Shown here: positions 23,527 to 37,000 of the stretch, in pieces
How positions within the stretch are numbered: the first letter of the stretch is position 1
How the letters are laid out: the number at the start of each line of letters is the position of its first letter
Origin: Massospora cicadina
Taxonomy: Eukaryota; Entomophthoromycota; Entomophthoromycetes; Entomophthorales; Entomophthoraceae
Direction of reading: 5' to 3'
DNA: 64,000 nucleotides
NCBI GenBank assembly: GCA_022478985.1
Contig: JAKSZP010009610.1
Span: 1-64,000 of the forward strand
Translations under genes and position numbers: made by a program
The notes under the pieces: generated by a model
What the model was told of the DNA's origin: nothing
Database searches by the model: none
The model's input: only the letters and a program-made list of their open reading frames with translations

Positions 23527-24389
23527 TGTTAGACTTCAAATTTATTTTAGTTGAAGTTCTGATTTTAGAGCTATAAATTTACCAACCTTTTTAGGTAAAT
23601 GTAAAAAACTTGAACTTTATTGTTATTAACATTAATTATACTTAATATTTGATTCTAATCAAGATTAATGCCCAAAATTATGAATATAATTTATCCAATG
23701 ATGTTTTAATGTGCAGAACGCCCAAAAAATTACTAATTATTCTATATTTTCAAGCACTAATCGATTTCCTATTATAATTTTAAGTTTACAGCTGAACAAA
23801 TTCTGGATAAATTGCTCCAGTAGTGCTCCCCTGGCCAATGAAATAGGGTTGAATGTACAATTTAAGTTAATACCATCTTGATATCAAACCTGAGGATGTG
23901 ATCAGCGTTTACCCCTCTATTTCACCCTATAAACAGATAATGCAAAATAAAATGCCTCACTACCCTTTAGCTTCCTAATAGCAAATAATGAAAACCACTT
24001 AACTTTGTTAAAATTTAATCTCAGTCCAGCGTTTAATAATGATTCCTGATTTAATCTAACTCTGAACCTGGACTGTGCCATCACCTCCAGCATTCCTTAA
24101 TCTCTTTCCACCCTCACACGTGATATTTGCCCATTTCTCATCAAATTCATAATTTCCATTGGCATTTTAGATAGTATTAACTTCTTTACCAATAAAATAC
24201 TTTTATTTATTATATTTATTTTTTAGTTTAAAGTCCAGTTCTCTAGGACAGAAATATCTCAAGCCCTCTAAGAATTGCCAAGACTCTGAAACTCTAGAGA
24301 AGAATAAGTTTAACCTTGGTGTCTAACTTAGGCACCTCTGCTTAGCCAATCAATTTAATCTCTTTTTTGCCAAGATAGCAGAGTTGAGA
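23527..24389 (+). repeat. 3' LTR of element G
   Basis: It starts TGTTAGACTT and follows the 5' LTR block by block, but is shorter. The ends carry changes, so boundaries may be off by a few bases. Confidence 0.68.
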
Positions 24390-24394
24390 ATTAC

Positions 24395-24995
24395 AATCCC
24401 TAGCCTACTCCATTACTATCAAAAAGTAAAGAAATAAAAGCGTATTAAGAAATTGATGGCCAACTATTTTGAATTTTAAAGTTATTAATAAAGGTTAGCT
24501 AGTGACACCCATGTATTTGGATTAAAAATAATGTGGATAAACTCTTTAATGACCATTTGTGGTCGTAAATAAGGCAGGATTTTAAGCCTATGCAATTAAG
24601 GTCTCTTTTATAAAAGATTATTGAATAGAGTACCTGAAAGTTTATAAGAGCATGTAGAATATTATTAACACTTTGAAAGAAAAGAGAAAACTTTATATAA
24701 CTAGTTATAAACCGTTCTAGTATATTAACTATATTAATAGTAATCTTGTTAGGTTTGAATTACTATGATTATTCAGAAATCTATGCCAATTACCAACTTT
24801 ATGTGATCTGACAACAGCTTAATTGACTTTTGATGCCAGCATTGTTTATGACTCTTGGGTTGGGATTGTTTAAATGACTACTCTAACAAATGTCAATGAG
24901 TTGCTGAGAATGATTAATGACACTGTGTAGCCTAGCATACTACACTGAGGAAGGACACACGTTACAAACATTTTGGGATGAGTTAATTTGGTAAG
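24395..24995. other. AT-rich spacer
   Basis: Nothing recognisable on either strand between element G and the 3' end of LINE A copy 2. Confidence 0.5.
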
Positions 24996-25095
24996 CTTTA
25001 AATTTATTGCGGGGAAGGCTGACCAGGGGAAGTACACTTCTAGTAAGACACCATAGAAAACGAAACTTATGCAAAAGGAGGGCACCCCAGAGAAG

Positions 25096-28000
25096 CTAAT
25101 GTTGTCTCCTGTTGCCAGCGGGAACGCCAATACTGGGAGGGGGGTCACGTGTAGGGGCAGGCACCACTATTGAGCACGTGTGTAGGAAGGGGTCTGATTT
25201 GATGAACCAAACTGGGAACCAGGATGAGACCAACTGGCGGCGATGTGGTGGGAGGTATCCAAACATCCACGCTTGAAAGTGGTCCACTAAGTGTGACTGG
25301 AACCAGCAGACAGCTTCCAGGAGGGTGGGGGTGGAGCCTGAGATGGCATCCAAGATAATAGTGTATATACTCCACATGGCGATTGTGACCACCAAGGCAC
25401 AAAGTGAGGGTGGGAGAGGGGAGGCCATTGATAAAGTAAACTTGTCCTTAGACAGACTGAAGAGCTGTTCCTGATCCTGGAAAAGTAGACGTTGCACCTC
25501 ACGTCATATCACTTTAGATGGAGGGCACTTTTACCCGGCGGTGAAACAGCGTTCCATACTGGCCACACATGACACAGGATGGGCAAAGCGTTAGAGCGTT
25601 CGGCAGTATGGTATACCCATCTCAAGCAGCGCCACACATAGGAGTGGATATGAGGCTCTAGAAAGGGTGTTGGGCTTACTTCCAAATGGCTTTCTAGGTA
25701 TCAAGGGGATAGGGGATGTTCATCATGTCCAGGTAGTCCACCATGGACAAGGTATGGGGCCTCATGGGTATCACTCCATTCATATGTGAAGTCCCTGTAC
25801 CTCCTGGGTGAACCGAGGAGAGGGGCGCCCCCTCTGGGATGTGTGCCCACAAATGTGAATTTTCCACTCAGCGCTCCGCATGGAGAGGAGGATCCTTTTG
25901 AAGTGGGGTGACGTCCCATGTGGTCCCGCTGCCAAAGGATGGGAAGCCAGATATTTCAACAGAGAGTGTGGGTGGGACAGGTTGGTGAGGCCCAGAGCGC
26001 AGGAGAGGTGGAGCAGGCCGCACGGGACCAGTGCTGGGCTGAAATTGCAGGGTTGGTAACGGCAGCAATCCAGGTGCTAAGGATTTTAGCAGCATGGGCC
26101 TCAAAGTTGAGCAGGCCCATACCACCACTTTGGCGAGGGCCAAACATGACATCCAGTCATACTGGCGGTGGGCGGTCTGACCAAAGCCACCCTTGCAGAA
26201 GGGCATAAAGTGAGTTGAAGAACCTTGGGAGAAAGCGATGGCGTGGGCCCCAAACCAAACTTTGGAGAGGAGTATAGAGTTGGCTAGCACTACCCTGCCA
26301 GTTAGGGAGTCTGACTGGCTCTGAGGGAACTATGCGTTTTGTCACATTGTCCAGAATATGTTTTTCCATCACCGTTGAGGCGTATCCGCCTGCCTCCAAC
26401 CACACCCCCAAATGGCGGACCTGGCCAACGGTGGGGCTTGGCACAAGGGGAGCACAAGCGGGGCGGTGTGGGGTGGCCAGGGAAAGTCATCACGTGCGCT
26501 AGCTGATGGGGTGAATCGGAAACAAAGCGCTGGGGCCCAGAGGGCTTGACACTGACCAAGGAGAATAATTTTGTTTTGGAGGCGTTGAGTGCAGCATTAC
26601 TTAGCCTGGAGTAAACCTGAATAAGAGCTTCAAGCGCGCGTGCATCATGATCGTTAGTCACCCCAACCACACAGTCATCAGCAAATGCCAACATCTTGAC
26701 CAGGGCTTGGCCTTGCACATGGACCCAGTAAGGTGGGCATTCACATTTCAAAGAAGTGGGTCAAGACTGAAGTTATACTAGAGAGGGCTAAGAGGATCCC
26801 CTTGGCGTAGGCCCCTTTGAGGGCGGACTACATCTGTGAGAAAGCCAGAGCCATGCACAGCCATTGTGGCGGATTCCATTAGCAGCATCACCCAATTGAT
26901 GAAGTGAGGGGCAGGCGGAACTGGTGGAGGCAGGCCCTGAGGTAATCCCAGTTATCTCTATCATAGGCCTTCTGTTGGTCTAGAAATACAAGTGCACCAG
27001 AGGCTGTGGACTGACAGACGTTGGCTACAGTGTGTATGTTGTCCCAAATCGACCTTCTGAGTATGAAACCGAATTGTTCAGGGGAGATGAGAGCTGAGGC
27101 AGCATACCCTAGACGGTTAGCCATGATTTTAGTAAAAAGTCTAGTATTAGTGTTAATGAGAGAAATGGGGCGCCAGTTGGCCAAGTCCAGCTTATCCCAT
27201 TTTTTGAATAGCGTAATGGTGCAGGCCTCTTGCCCTCCTGGTAGGAGGCGCGTTTCCAAGAGGCTTTGGTTAAGAGAGGCAAGCAGCAATGGGAATAAAT
27301 CCTTGAAATACTTTTTATAGAACTCATAAGGAATGCCATCTGGGCCTGGGCATTTCCTATACGGTGCACCACAGATGGCGGACCAGAGTTCGTCCTGAGT
27401 AATCAGATTCATTTATTCTGGGAAATGGGAAATGCTGCAGATGTGTGCACTATCGAGAAAATTCGCCATTTTGGCTAGCTGAATTGGTTTGATTCAATAC
27501 AACTTGGAGTAATAGATTTGTATTTCAATCACCACTTCAGCTGGCGTATCCACCTCAGAATTATCTGGCCTTCGCACCTGTGTGCAGGCCAAGCTCTGGC
27601 GTGGTGCAAAGAATTTTTTAAAAAGTAAGCGGAGCATGTGTCGCCCACTGCTATGTGTTTCACTATGTTCTGAACACAAACATAATGCTTGTGTTTTCTC
27701 ACTAGAACGTTTAGGTGGGTGGCTACTTCCGCCCACTTGTGACCCAAAGCTGGTCTGTAGCCCACAGCTGGGACGTTGGACTCCAGGTGGGCCAACTCTG
27801 CCAGAGCGCACAAAATGACCACTGATTGGATCGTGAGTGGCAGGAGGAAAGGTGGTGAGTATGGCAGATTGTGCTCGCCTTAAAGATATACCAATTGGAA
27901 ATTGGATCAGCACAAAACGGTGCAATAAACTCTGGAGCTGCAGTTGCAGATTCCACCCACAAGGAAAATCTTGGCAACACAATTTCAGCTGGGCGAAGTT

Positions 28001-28790
28001 TGCACCATTTTGGAGCCTGAGCTGCTGGGTTAGATAAATGGAAGGAGATTGATACCATCCTGTGATCAGAGAAATCGATCTTTATCATGGTGAAATGTGA
28101 AATTTGGGTACAAAATTTCAATGAAATGAGGATAAGGTTGATGCGGGACATGGACCTTAACTGGCCGTTGTGGTCATGGGGGCGCGACATGTTTTTGAGT
28201 AGCAGAGCATGACGCGGAAAAGTATCAACCAACCCTAGGGTGGCTTTGAGAACGCGGAATTCTATGTGTCCCTATGGGGGTGAAGGTGAGGAGGGCCAGG
28301 GTTTGTGGATGGGCTCAACAAACAGTTTATGTCACCAACGATGAAAGGGTCAGGGGGCAACAGAATGGAATTGACCAATGAAAAAAATTCCTGACGTTCT
28401 TGTGCACAGGTCAGGGCGTAAATTTTGACAATAGCGTGCACTTTGTCATCCTACAAAAAAGTGAAAACATGATGAGCCACTAATAAAGGATCCTGACAAT
28501 ATAAATTTAAAATTTTTGTTCATTTAAACTAGCACGCCACATTGCTCAGACCAGAAGGAAAGGGAAGGGAGGAGCATGGTTTTCCATGATTCATCAAAAC
28601 CATGCGGACAGTGGGTTTCCTAAATGGCCAGGATTTCCTCAGGTATTTCGTTGTAAAAAACTCAGTTTTCAAGGCTGGAACGGTGAGGCCTTGAGTCCAG
28701 CGATGTTCAACATCCCTAAAGTAAAGGCTTCCCCCTTCGCACCTTAGGTGCGAGGGGAAGCACCTGATCCCTTCAGCCTCCACAATTTCT
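25096..28790 (-). pseudogene. LINE A copy 2 ORF2 (endonuclease-RT)
   Basis: In minus order: endonuclease start near 28700-28600 (residues like EILAIQET, the catalytic Glu region); endonuclease end at 28232-27900 with IDFSDHRMVSI; RT with CPGPDGIPYEFYKKYF, LANWRPISLINTNTRLFTKI and SPEQFGFILRRSI (27412-26888); active site LAFADDCVVGV (about 26695); the C-terminal FGPRQSGGMGLLNFEAHA (around 26140); and a final zinc-motif region to about 25500. ORF2 nicks target DNA and copies the LINE RNA at the nick. Multiple frameshifts and stops, but every domain is present, so this is the best template for the family in the window. Confidence 0.86.
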
Positions 28791-28809
28791 TCATGGCACT
28801 TGACATCGC

Positions 28810-30165
28810 CCTGGGTATGTGATGCTACTGTTTAATTGTCAGAATGGGTAGCTTTAATAGTTTGGTTCGCGTTAGCCTTTGCCTTTGCTTTTTTCCCCAC
28901 TGCAGGACGAGATTTTTGTGGTGCATGCATTTTTGGTGCACCATCACTTGGAATTGGATTATCGCAGAAAAGTTATTGAACAATTTGGTCCCAATAAATG
29001 CTTGGGTGCATTGGTCAGGTGAAACCAACTCACCTAGTGGGTGTTCAGCTTGGGGGGCCCAATTAGCTTGGGCATCCCAATCTAATTGATTAAGGGATTC
29101 ACGAGCTGCTTCCATCACAAAAGTCTTAATGTCCTCCTGGAGCTGGGAGGGCGGGATAGCGGAAGCAGTCTTGGCCGCCTCCTTGGCCACCACCTTGCGG
29201 GCCTATTTGGCCTTCTTCCACTCTTGAGGGGATATTGGCTTTACTAGGATTTAGCATCCTTGCGCTCCCCACGGGAAGGCTGCCTTTGTATTGGAGGTCA
29301 GTTCATAGTGGGCTTCTCCTCCATCCATTGAATCTGAGGGAAACTCTTGATATGTAATGCCCTCCTTGGCGGGGCAGGTGTGGGTCTTGTGGCTAAAAGC
29401 GCTACAAAAAGCGCAGATGGGAGGTGCGCTGTCCACGGTGACCCTGAAAGGGTGGGTGGCATGCCCCTCAATGTTGATAAAAGCGGTATGTGGGATTTGG
29501 GTCAGATCCTTCACTATCCCCTTGGTTGGGGTTAGGACTGCAATCGCTTTGCCTGTGCACATGTTTGGAATTAGCTTAAAGCGCTGCATTTTGAAGGATT
29601 GTATTTCGCTGTATATGGCAAGCCCAGCCTTCAGGTGTTGTTCGAGTATGGTGCATTTGACCATAGTGGGCAGAAAGTCAAAAGTTACACAAATTTGATT
29701 CAATTTTGTCCAACGGGTACACTTAGCTTCAATGACCTAAAGACCATTCAGGAGGTCTACTACAACACGCACCATTGCAGCTTCATCTGCCACTTCCTTA
29801 CTCTTGAAGCTGAGATCAAGCCAATTGTGTGGCATGGAATGAGGTGCGACGTACACTGCATTTGGTAAATGAGTGTGTACATCCCCACAAAACTTCTTTT
29901 AAAGCGCTGTCTGCTGAACATCCAAGAATTTCCACACTCCATGTTCCACTGACAAAAGAGGTTGGAAGTGCAGCAAATTGATGTACTGGTTGCATCGTGC
30001 TTGCCAAGCTAAAATTTTTGGGGAAATGGTTACCGCCAGTTTTTTATTAAGTTTATCTATTCCCCTGGGCTTGCTGGGGCATTTGAGAAATTTGGATGAT
30101 GTGGGGCCAACACCTGTGCATTTGACCTTACTCACCCAACTGCTCCCCAACATAGGCGCTAACTA
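28810..30165 (-). pseudogene. LINE A copy 2 ORF1 with CCHC knuckle
   Basis: A minus-strand reading region upstream of ORF2. The frame 29703-29251 includes TPTKGIVKDLTQIPHTAF followed by a perfect CCHC knuckle, CAFCSAFSHKTHTC (C-x2-C-x4-H-x4-C, around 29420-29375). Downstream (29193-28825) is a charged, Gln- and Lys-rich C-terminus. Upstream pieces at 30153-29816 include KCPSKPRGIDKLNKKLAVTI-like sequence. LINE ORF1 proteins bind the element RNA; a knuckle after a nucleic-acid-binding core is usual. Frames are broken at several points. Confidence 0.72.
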
Positions 30166-30301
30166 ATTTCCTCAGTGAGATTATCAAACTATTTACCAGA
30201 CTTGAATTGAATTTTGTTGCAAAAGTTATTGCAATGAGAGAGAAAAGTTTTCTTTAATGTATATAGCACCATGAACTATAATGAAAATAAGTTAGAAATA
30301 A

Positions 30302-30371
30302 CAAAATGTCTGGTACAGGAATTGAACCTGAACCTACCCAGACCAAAAGCAACGCCTTAACTACTAAGCAA
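30302..30371 (-). mobile_element. tRNA-like SINE head, interrupted by LINE B
   Basis: On the minus strand an A-box-like TTGCTTAGTAGTTAAGGC is followed at tRNA-like spacing by the B box GGTTCAATTCC (30318-30328). A possible D stem (GCTT/AGGC) and a T-arm (CAGG/CCTG) can be drawn, but the anticodon and acceptor stems do not pair, so it is not a working tRNA gene. LINE B inserted within the A box; the remaining 5' flank continues at 38208. It could be a SINE head or a tRNA pseudogene. Confidence 0.6.
30355..30371. repeat. LINE B target duplication, left copy
   Basis: CCTTAACTACTAAGCAA, identical to 38208-38224. Confidence 0.92.
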
Positions 30372-30739
30372 TTTTTTTATAAAAACTCCATAATTTATTT
30401 AAAATGAATTTAAGGGTAAGTAAGAGGGGAGGCGGAATACAGGCGATTTAGCCGAGGGTAAAAAGGACCGGGGGTTTGAGCCACTAGAGTTCTAGCACCT
30501 CTGACCATTGCTGATTGGCGATCACCATCTGTAGCCATGGTTCTAGCATCGTTGGGTTTATAGGCCATTTGATTCTCAGTTGATTAGTTTCCTCAAGCAT
30601 AAGATGAGCAATTCGGTGGGGAAAGCCAAACATGTGGCTTTATAAAACCTGGGGATCAGGCGCAAAAAATTTTGAGATCTGATGGAGCTGATTGAAAATA
30701 ATCCAAATAGTCTTCAATACTAAACCTTTGTGGTGGGGG

Positions 30740-33700
30740 AGCTCATTGCTCAAAACCTTGGCGACGAGCGCACAGTGAATTACCCATACACAATAATGCT
30801 ATATGAAGGCTTGTAGTTGGATTGGAGCCATTTTCAGGGTTCTTGTGAAGAAAAGATCCTGCAATGGATGTATTCCCAGTAGCAATTGTTCGCCTGATAG
30901 GATGTAATGCATCGTGGTCCAGTATTTTTTGAACACGGTGCATTCATAGTAATGGTGGGCTATGTCTGCTTCTGGTACAGCGCATATGGGGCATTCTTTG
31001 TGCTGGTAGTCTGGCCCGCTGTGCTTGCCCAATTTGAATTCCCAATTTAGGATCTGCCAGGGTACCAAACGCTGTTTGGCCATTACCAGCGGGAGTTCAG
31101 GCCTGAAATCAACTCCTTCATCAGGTAGTTGATGTCATGGCCTTTGGTAGTCCAGTCATTTAGAATTTTTGGATGGGTGGTCAGATTGCACCCTGGTTTT
31201 GGGAGTCGATCCTCATATTCTATCAGCATTGATTTGTACCTTATTCTGATTAACTTGGTTGTATATTCATCAGCAATTCATTTACGCTCCTCCCAGCTTG
31301 TTGCAGAAATCATTGCGTAATTACATGCTTTGACATCCCTTTGTATTTGTCTGGCTTCTCAGTATGATTGCTTAAATGACCATTTGCCCTGGCGCATGGC
31401 TTAATTGCATAGTCACCAGTAGTGTGGGGTACCTTTTCAGGAGGTCATCCGCGAGTGGTGCGCCATCCATTCGTGTATTGAACAGGGAAATACTGGCTCT
31501 TGGAGGCCTTGGGATCTTGCCCAGTTCACGCCCCACTCTAGGGCTGGACAGCGCATGTGCATCTGTGTTAGCTTTAGGAACAACTTCCCTCATTTATGTC
31601 AGGCATGAGATTCGAAGTCCAGGAGGCCCATGCCTCCTTCATTCTTTGGTTTTGACAGGGCTTCTAGTGGTATCAGCGCCGCCTTTGCCTTAAACCGCAT
31701 GAATGTTTGGAGCATTGTCCTGATTTTCTTTTGCAAGTTCAGGCTCATTGGCAGCACATGAGCAACATACCACAACTTTGAGAAGATGAAGATGTTTATT
31801 GCCTGCACTTTCTCCTTGAGGCATAGTCTGGTGCTCTTACAGCATGCCATTCAGATTGATAGGCTTAACAATACTTCCTGTTTGGTCTCCAGTACTTCTG
31901 GTCCCTTATCATTAAAGAGTATCCCGAGGTATCAGACTGTCTGGGAGTTCATGATTGGCGTTGTGTCAGTTGGTGGGCTGAAGCTCGGGTTGCTGACCCT
32001 CATCACTGAGGTTTTTGTCAAGTTGATTTTTGCATTCAATGCTAGCTGATAGAGGTTTAATAGTTCCTCGGCGCCTGGAGGTCAGTCAGTGAGCTTATTC
32101 CTACTACTGTATCATCAGCAAATGCTAGCATCTTCAGTGGCATTTGGTTAGGGTGAACTAAACCCTGGAGCTTCGCGTCCACTGCCGCCAGTAGAATGTT
32201 GGCTGCAAAGTTGAAGAGTATTGGTGACATAGGGTCGCCTTGTCAGAGACCTTTCCTGACAGGGATTTCATTGGTTATGCCATCTGCAACAATCACCTTT
32301 TTGTTATCAGGCCCAAGTACAGCTTCATTATCCATGCTCAAAAATTGTTGGGGATACCAACTGCCATTAGTGCCTCATGAAGGAATGACCACACTACTCG
32401 GTCGGTGTTTGAGGCCTTTTTATACAGGAGTACAATTCAGGGCTCTTGGCCTCTCAGAATTCGCTGCCCATTTTGCAAACAGTGGTTAAAGAAGGCTTTG
32501 AGCTCGGTGTGATACAGTCTTGGAATATGCTATATATTTCTGCACACATATTTTCAGGGCCTGGTGCTTTCATTCTTGGCAACTCCTTTAGCGCCCTCTT
32601 AACTTAATCGATAGAGTTTTTGGTGGATAGCTTGGCAACATCTTTCTGCGTACAGCCCCCTAGTGCCAGCTTGGCCAGGTTAATAAGGTTTTTTGTTGCT
32701 GATTCACTCATTTCTCATTGTTGGAAAAGATCACCGTAGAAAAGCCCAAACTCTCACTTTATTGTTTCAGGGTCTTTTGATACTTCCCCTTCCACTGTCT
32801 CCACTTACCGTACCCTAGCTTGGTTCAAATTTCCTTGAGGTGTTTCAGGCCCTCTTTGGTCATCATCCCCGCTAGACTCTGATATCAGTAAGTCACATTG
32901 GTTCATCTCTCTGAGTCTTGCTTCAACATTATGTCCCGATACTTTTTGTGTGTTGTTCAGTACTTGCTCCACCAGTCCTCACTATCCTGCCAGGTGAGCC
33001 TCAGCCTTTCTAATTTAGACTTCAGCTGCTTCACGGTGGCAGTTTACTTGTAGGAGGTCACTTTTTCAAACTTCATACTATCATGCTTCATTTTTGCTTT
33101 GATCTGGGTCCATTGTTCTATCAGTTCCAACTCCAAGCAGTTGTCCAAATATGCTACCAGTCAATCCAGTCTAGCGTCAATATTTTGGTGCCATTCCCCA
33201 TCCCCAGCGTGGCTGGTGCCAGTTGCCACTCGCGATTTCTCAGAGGTTCATCAAGGTCAATACCCATGCGGATGACCATGTGGTCACTTTTGGCATTTAT
33301 GCTAACCTCACTGTTGGACGTCATTGGCTTGAGATCCATTGACACTAGGATGTAGTCTAAACGTGATCCTGACAATGAGGATCCAGCAGCGTCATATGAC
33401 CACCACATTAAGTTGGCTGGGTCATTGTACTCTTTGTCAATCGTTAGGCATATCCCCAATTTGACTAGGTAATCAAGAATCTCGTTGACCTTAATGTTGG
33501 GACGTTCTCTTATTGGGAATGTATCTCAGCTCACATTCATCCAAAAGTTCACGTCACCTGCTATTATGGTCGTCGCTTTGAATGGTACATCCACTAAGAA
33601 TTCCCAAAAAATGCAGTTTTTGTGGTGCTTCAGTGGGGCGTAGACTGCTACCGCTCATATGCTCCTGCCAGTTTCTCTCTATATAGCTGTTGCTATCAAG

Positions 33701-34010
33701 ATCCTATTGCGTGAGTTTCTTCCATGATTTCCAGGTCTATTTTCTTATCCATTGCGACTATCACCATGTGGTCTGTCCATAGGGCTTGGAAGCCTATTTG
33801 GTGGGACCACGGGTGGTTTTTTGCATCACAGTTTGAGCTCAGCACCATTTCTTTTTGGTTACCAGCTTGTGTTTTAGAAATAAAAATTAGTTCAATATTA
33901 TTATTACTTTTTAAAATGGTGCATCTTTCTTCTCCTCTTTTGTATGCTCGCCATCCTCCAAGCATTTGTGGTTGCTATCCTCATTTACAGCTGCCAAACC
34001 CATGGATATG
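30740..34010 (-). pseudogene. LINE B ORF2 (endonuclease-RT)
   Basis: Minus order: endonuclease N-terminal half at 33965-33696 (around KNHPWSHQIGFQALWTDHMV); endonuclease C-terminal half at 33459-33154 with SRLDYILVS and AKSDHMVI, the SDH catalytic region; RT at about 32900-31900 with active site LAFADDTVV near 32120; the C-terminal segment PKNEGGMGLLDFESHA (around 31640-31600); and a zinc motif CPICAVPEADIAHHYYEC with downstream Trp (31000-30930). Domain order equals LINE A and L1-like ORF2. Several stops and frameshifts; no RNase H seen. Confidence 0.86.
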
Positions 34011-34099
34011 AGGTTTAGCGTTGCCTGGGTTGTGGATCAAGTCCCGTACTGAGGTCTAGTTGGTCAATGATGGTGGCGTCGATGGTTGGCGGGGTGTAA

Positions 34100-37000
34100 T
34101 ATTTGGTTTTTGGGGTTGGTTGGTTGGGACTGGGATTATATTCCTGGGCATCCTGTGTACTGAAATTTGGTCGCCATCCCCATCTCCATGTCGATGGACA
34201 ATGGGAATGGTTTTATGATTGGGTCTGGGTGCCCCTTGTCCCCTGCTGGCAGAGTGGCAGATTCCCCCTCATCCATCAGTTGGATTTGCACCCCTTTGTT
34301 CAATTTAATGGCAGAACTCAATTTTTTAGTCAGTGATTGTCCATCTGATTTTGTCTATTTTGTCACTCCTGCTGATTTTTCACCGGTCACCTCAGGTTTA
34401 TTTGCCAATGACTTCCAATTTGATTTAGTATTCAATCTCATCTTGTCAGTCTTCAACTTCAATTTGTTGGCTTCCTGCATCCGCCCTTGCTTGGGAGATT
34501 TTTTTAGTTTAACTTCTGCCATCTTTCCTCTCCGTGGACCATCCATTCCGCTTGGGTTGGACGTTTCTCTGTTGGTCTGGGGTCAGTTCCCTCATCCATT
34601 GCATAAAGTCAGGGCTAGATTTATAAATGGTTTATCATCTGCTTTGGGTCAGTTTGCCACTTCTCATTCCCACGCTTCTCTATGTGCTAGGCCCAATTCT
34701 TGTTGCTGGCGTTTCATATCCACTACCTCCGTTAGGTTGTTTAGGATTCATTCTCTGGCTTTCAGGCGGAGGAAAGTCTTGGTACTAACCTTGGTGATTC
34801 CCCCGATGGGGTCATATTTGTATTCCTGTGTAGTTTTACCTTTATGATGGTGACATTGAGCCATAGTGTAGCCAGTATGGTAAGGGAACCGGCACGCTTG
34901 TTTGGCATCATCCTGTTTGACATATACTACCCTATTGAGGCTGGGAAGGCGGATGAATCAGGGTAGAGAAATTTTGTTTGGTTTCATCCAAGGTTCCAGT
35001 TCATACATCGCTTCCACTGTCCAAGGGCGGAGGCACTTCATGATGTAATTGCTACTGGCTTGCCAAAATTCTTGTACTTCCCCATAGTATGACAATATGG
35101 TCCAGATCTCTTCGTGCACCTACTCCTGTTCATGATTAGTGGGGAGATTCTGGAAGGTTACCCACCTCGCAGTTTGGTTGGCATATCTGGTCAGTTCTGT
35201 TCACAGATAAATCCCCTTATATTTGATGCCGATTTCAAGGAGTTTCTTGTGGTCCAATTCGCCTGGGATCACTATATCTATATAGCCTCATTCAGTTACC
35301 CAGTGGTGATCTAAGTCCCCTCTGGCATGGACTTTGTCAAGTTCCTGATAAATTGACATTATCAGGTTGGACCATTCCTCCTCCTCCATTAGCTGCAGGT
35401 GGATTCAGATAGCATCCTTTAGGTATGATTTTGGTTCCTGGTGGTATGTAAAGCCCCCACTGATCAACTGACAGATGTACTCAATGTGGCTCCCTGCCCC
35501 ATTCCAGGTATTGTCTTTGGTATGCACTGTCGCGGCGCTGTAGGATTTGGTTTTTGCGCTTAGTTTGGGTACTTCAGCGGGGGTCTTTCCCTTCAAAATC
35601 CAGCTTACCAATTCGTTGAGGCTGGACCCCTGGTTGAGGAATACTTTGATCTGGTGGATGCTGATACCTTGGTGGCTGATACTTTTAGCCATTTGCACTC
35701 TGATCTTTTGGCTCTGCCACTCTAGGGCATACATCAGCGAGAACCCCAGTCAGTACCACTTGAGAACAGATTCCGGGCTGCATGTTGGGTGGAGGTATTT
35801 TTGAAGGACCTCCAGTGTAATTGAGCTATGCTGGCACCAGTCCCTTAATGTGACATTATTCCAGCCCCCATATGTAAATACTCATGCCATGGCTGCTGGA
35901 ACACCCACACCACTCCATTGGAATGCTTTAGAGGGGGTGAAACCTTTGGCGGCATATGGGGCCACTAGCATCAGTTCCAGGAAGGATTGCTTCCAATCCT
36001 GGATAGTTTTGATGCGGATCCCCGCTTTGAGCCATTCTCAGCCCAATTCTGGGGTCATGACCCCTTTCATCGCTGTTGCCACCTGTAGTGTAATCTTTTG
36101 TTCCATCCACGGTTGGGCTGATTCAGGGGTGAACCACACTGCATGCCAGTCTGCAGCTTTAGCCATTGTTGCAGCATCTCGCCAAATTTTCCACTTTTCA
36201 ATTGGGAATGGTCAGCCTCTAAGAGTCTCATGAATAAGTTTAGTCACCCCCAGCTCCGCCCATTTGTGCACTAGGTCCATACTGGCCCCCGCTCAGAACC
36301 AGTATTTCATCTCCATCAATGTGAATCTGTTGGCAGACCAGTTGATGGCCTCTTCCAGCGACCAATCCCGGAAAGGTCCCCATTCCACCGCTTTTTCCTT
36401 TGTCCAGCCCGCTTTCATCAGGTCTGATGCAGTGGCTGGTGGAATTTGGGTGTAAGACCAGTGTAAGGCCTCAGTGGCCTTAAACCCAGCTGTGATCCAT
36501 GGTAGTGCCTCCTCTGGGGGAGAACGTAGTATTATACCATTCCAGTGCCATGTCCACTGGAATGGTGTGTCAGGCCCATTTGAGGGAAGTTGAGGTGTTC
36601 AGGAATTATTTCGTGTAATTGGTAAATCTGTTGGGTTGAGGCCCAAGCTCCCAACAGCTTGGGCGTATCATTCTGTAATGCCTACCTTATTATGCCCCAT
36701 CGCATTTAAAAGGTCACTGCCAGCCTCCATCCAGGCCTTTGTGTCTGCCAGTTTTAAATCTTTGCAGATGGCGGCCTTGATCACCTTGTTCTCCACGGGG
36801 ATTTTCATCCATTCCAGGGTGTCTTCAGTCTGAACTCATGACGCCTTGAATAGTACCATCATGTCAATCAGGATTTGGGTGTCAAGCTAGCTTTTGGCTG
36901 CTCCAGTGGAAAATTTGTGATCTTGCCACTTAGCCATGACAGCTGGTTTGATACCTTTGAGACCCACTGAGTCGCCGTAGAGTATGGGAACTGGAGGGCC

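Larger units (their letters stand above)
20042..24389 (+). mobile_element. LTR element G without recognisable pol
   Basis: Two related plus-oriented LTRs (about 20042-21053 and 23527-24389) flank a 2.47-kb interior that starts with a TGGTGCTCA primer site at 21056. The flanks ACTAC (20037-20041) and ATTAC (24390-24394) are compatible with a 5-bp target duplication with one change. The interior is too short for gag-pol and no protease, RT or integrase motif was seen on either strand. It is either a non-autonomous derivative or a heavily deleted copy. Confidence 0.7.
24996..30248 (-). mobile_element. LINE A copy 2, near full length
   Basis: Minus-strand LINE with 5' UTR, ORF1, ORF2 and 3' end. 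The 3' end carries CTGGTCAGCCTTCC and AATAAA-type sequence near 25000. The 5' end is placed where TTTTCTCTCTCA (minus, about 30247) begins; downstream bases AATTCAA and TTTGATAATCTCAC are shared with the 5' end of copy 3. About 5.25 kb. No clear target duplication was found, so both ends are approximate. Composition is visibly more GC-rich than the flanks. Confidence 0.82.

Noticed and set aside
25918..26208. Plus-strand frames opposite LINE A copy 2
   Set aside because: These are antisense shadows of the minus-strand ORF2, whose FADD and GGMGL motifs fix the real strand.
24996..30248. A target duplication for LINE A copy 2
   Set aside because: Only short AT-rich similarities were found at the two ends; none is convincing.
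30302..30371. A functional tRNA gene
   Set aside because: A and B boxes are present but anticodon and acceptor stems do not pair, and LINE B splits the sequence.
34167..34847. 226-codon plus-strand frame, the second longest in the window
   Set aside because: It is antisense to LINE B ORF1; the minus strand has the knuckle and Lys-rich tail in this interval.
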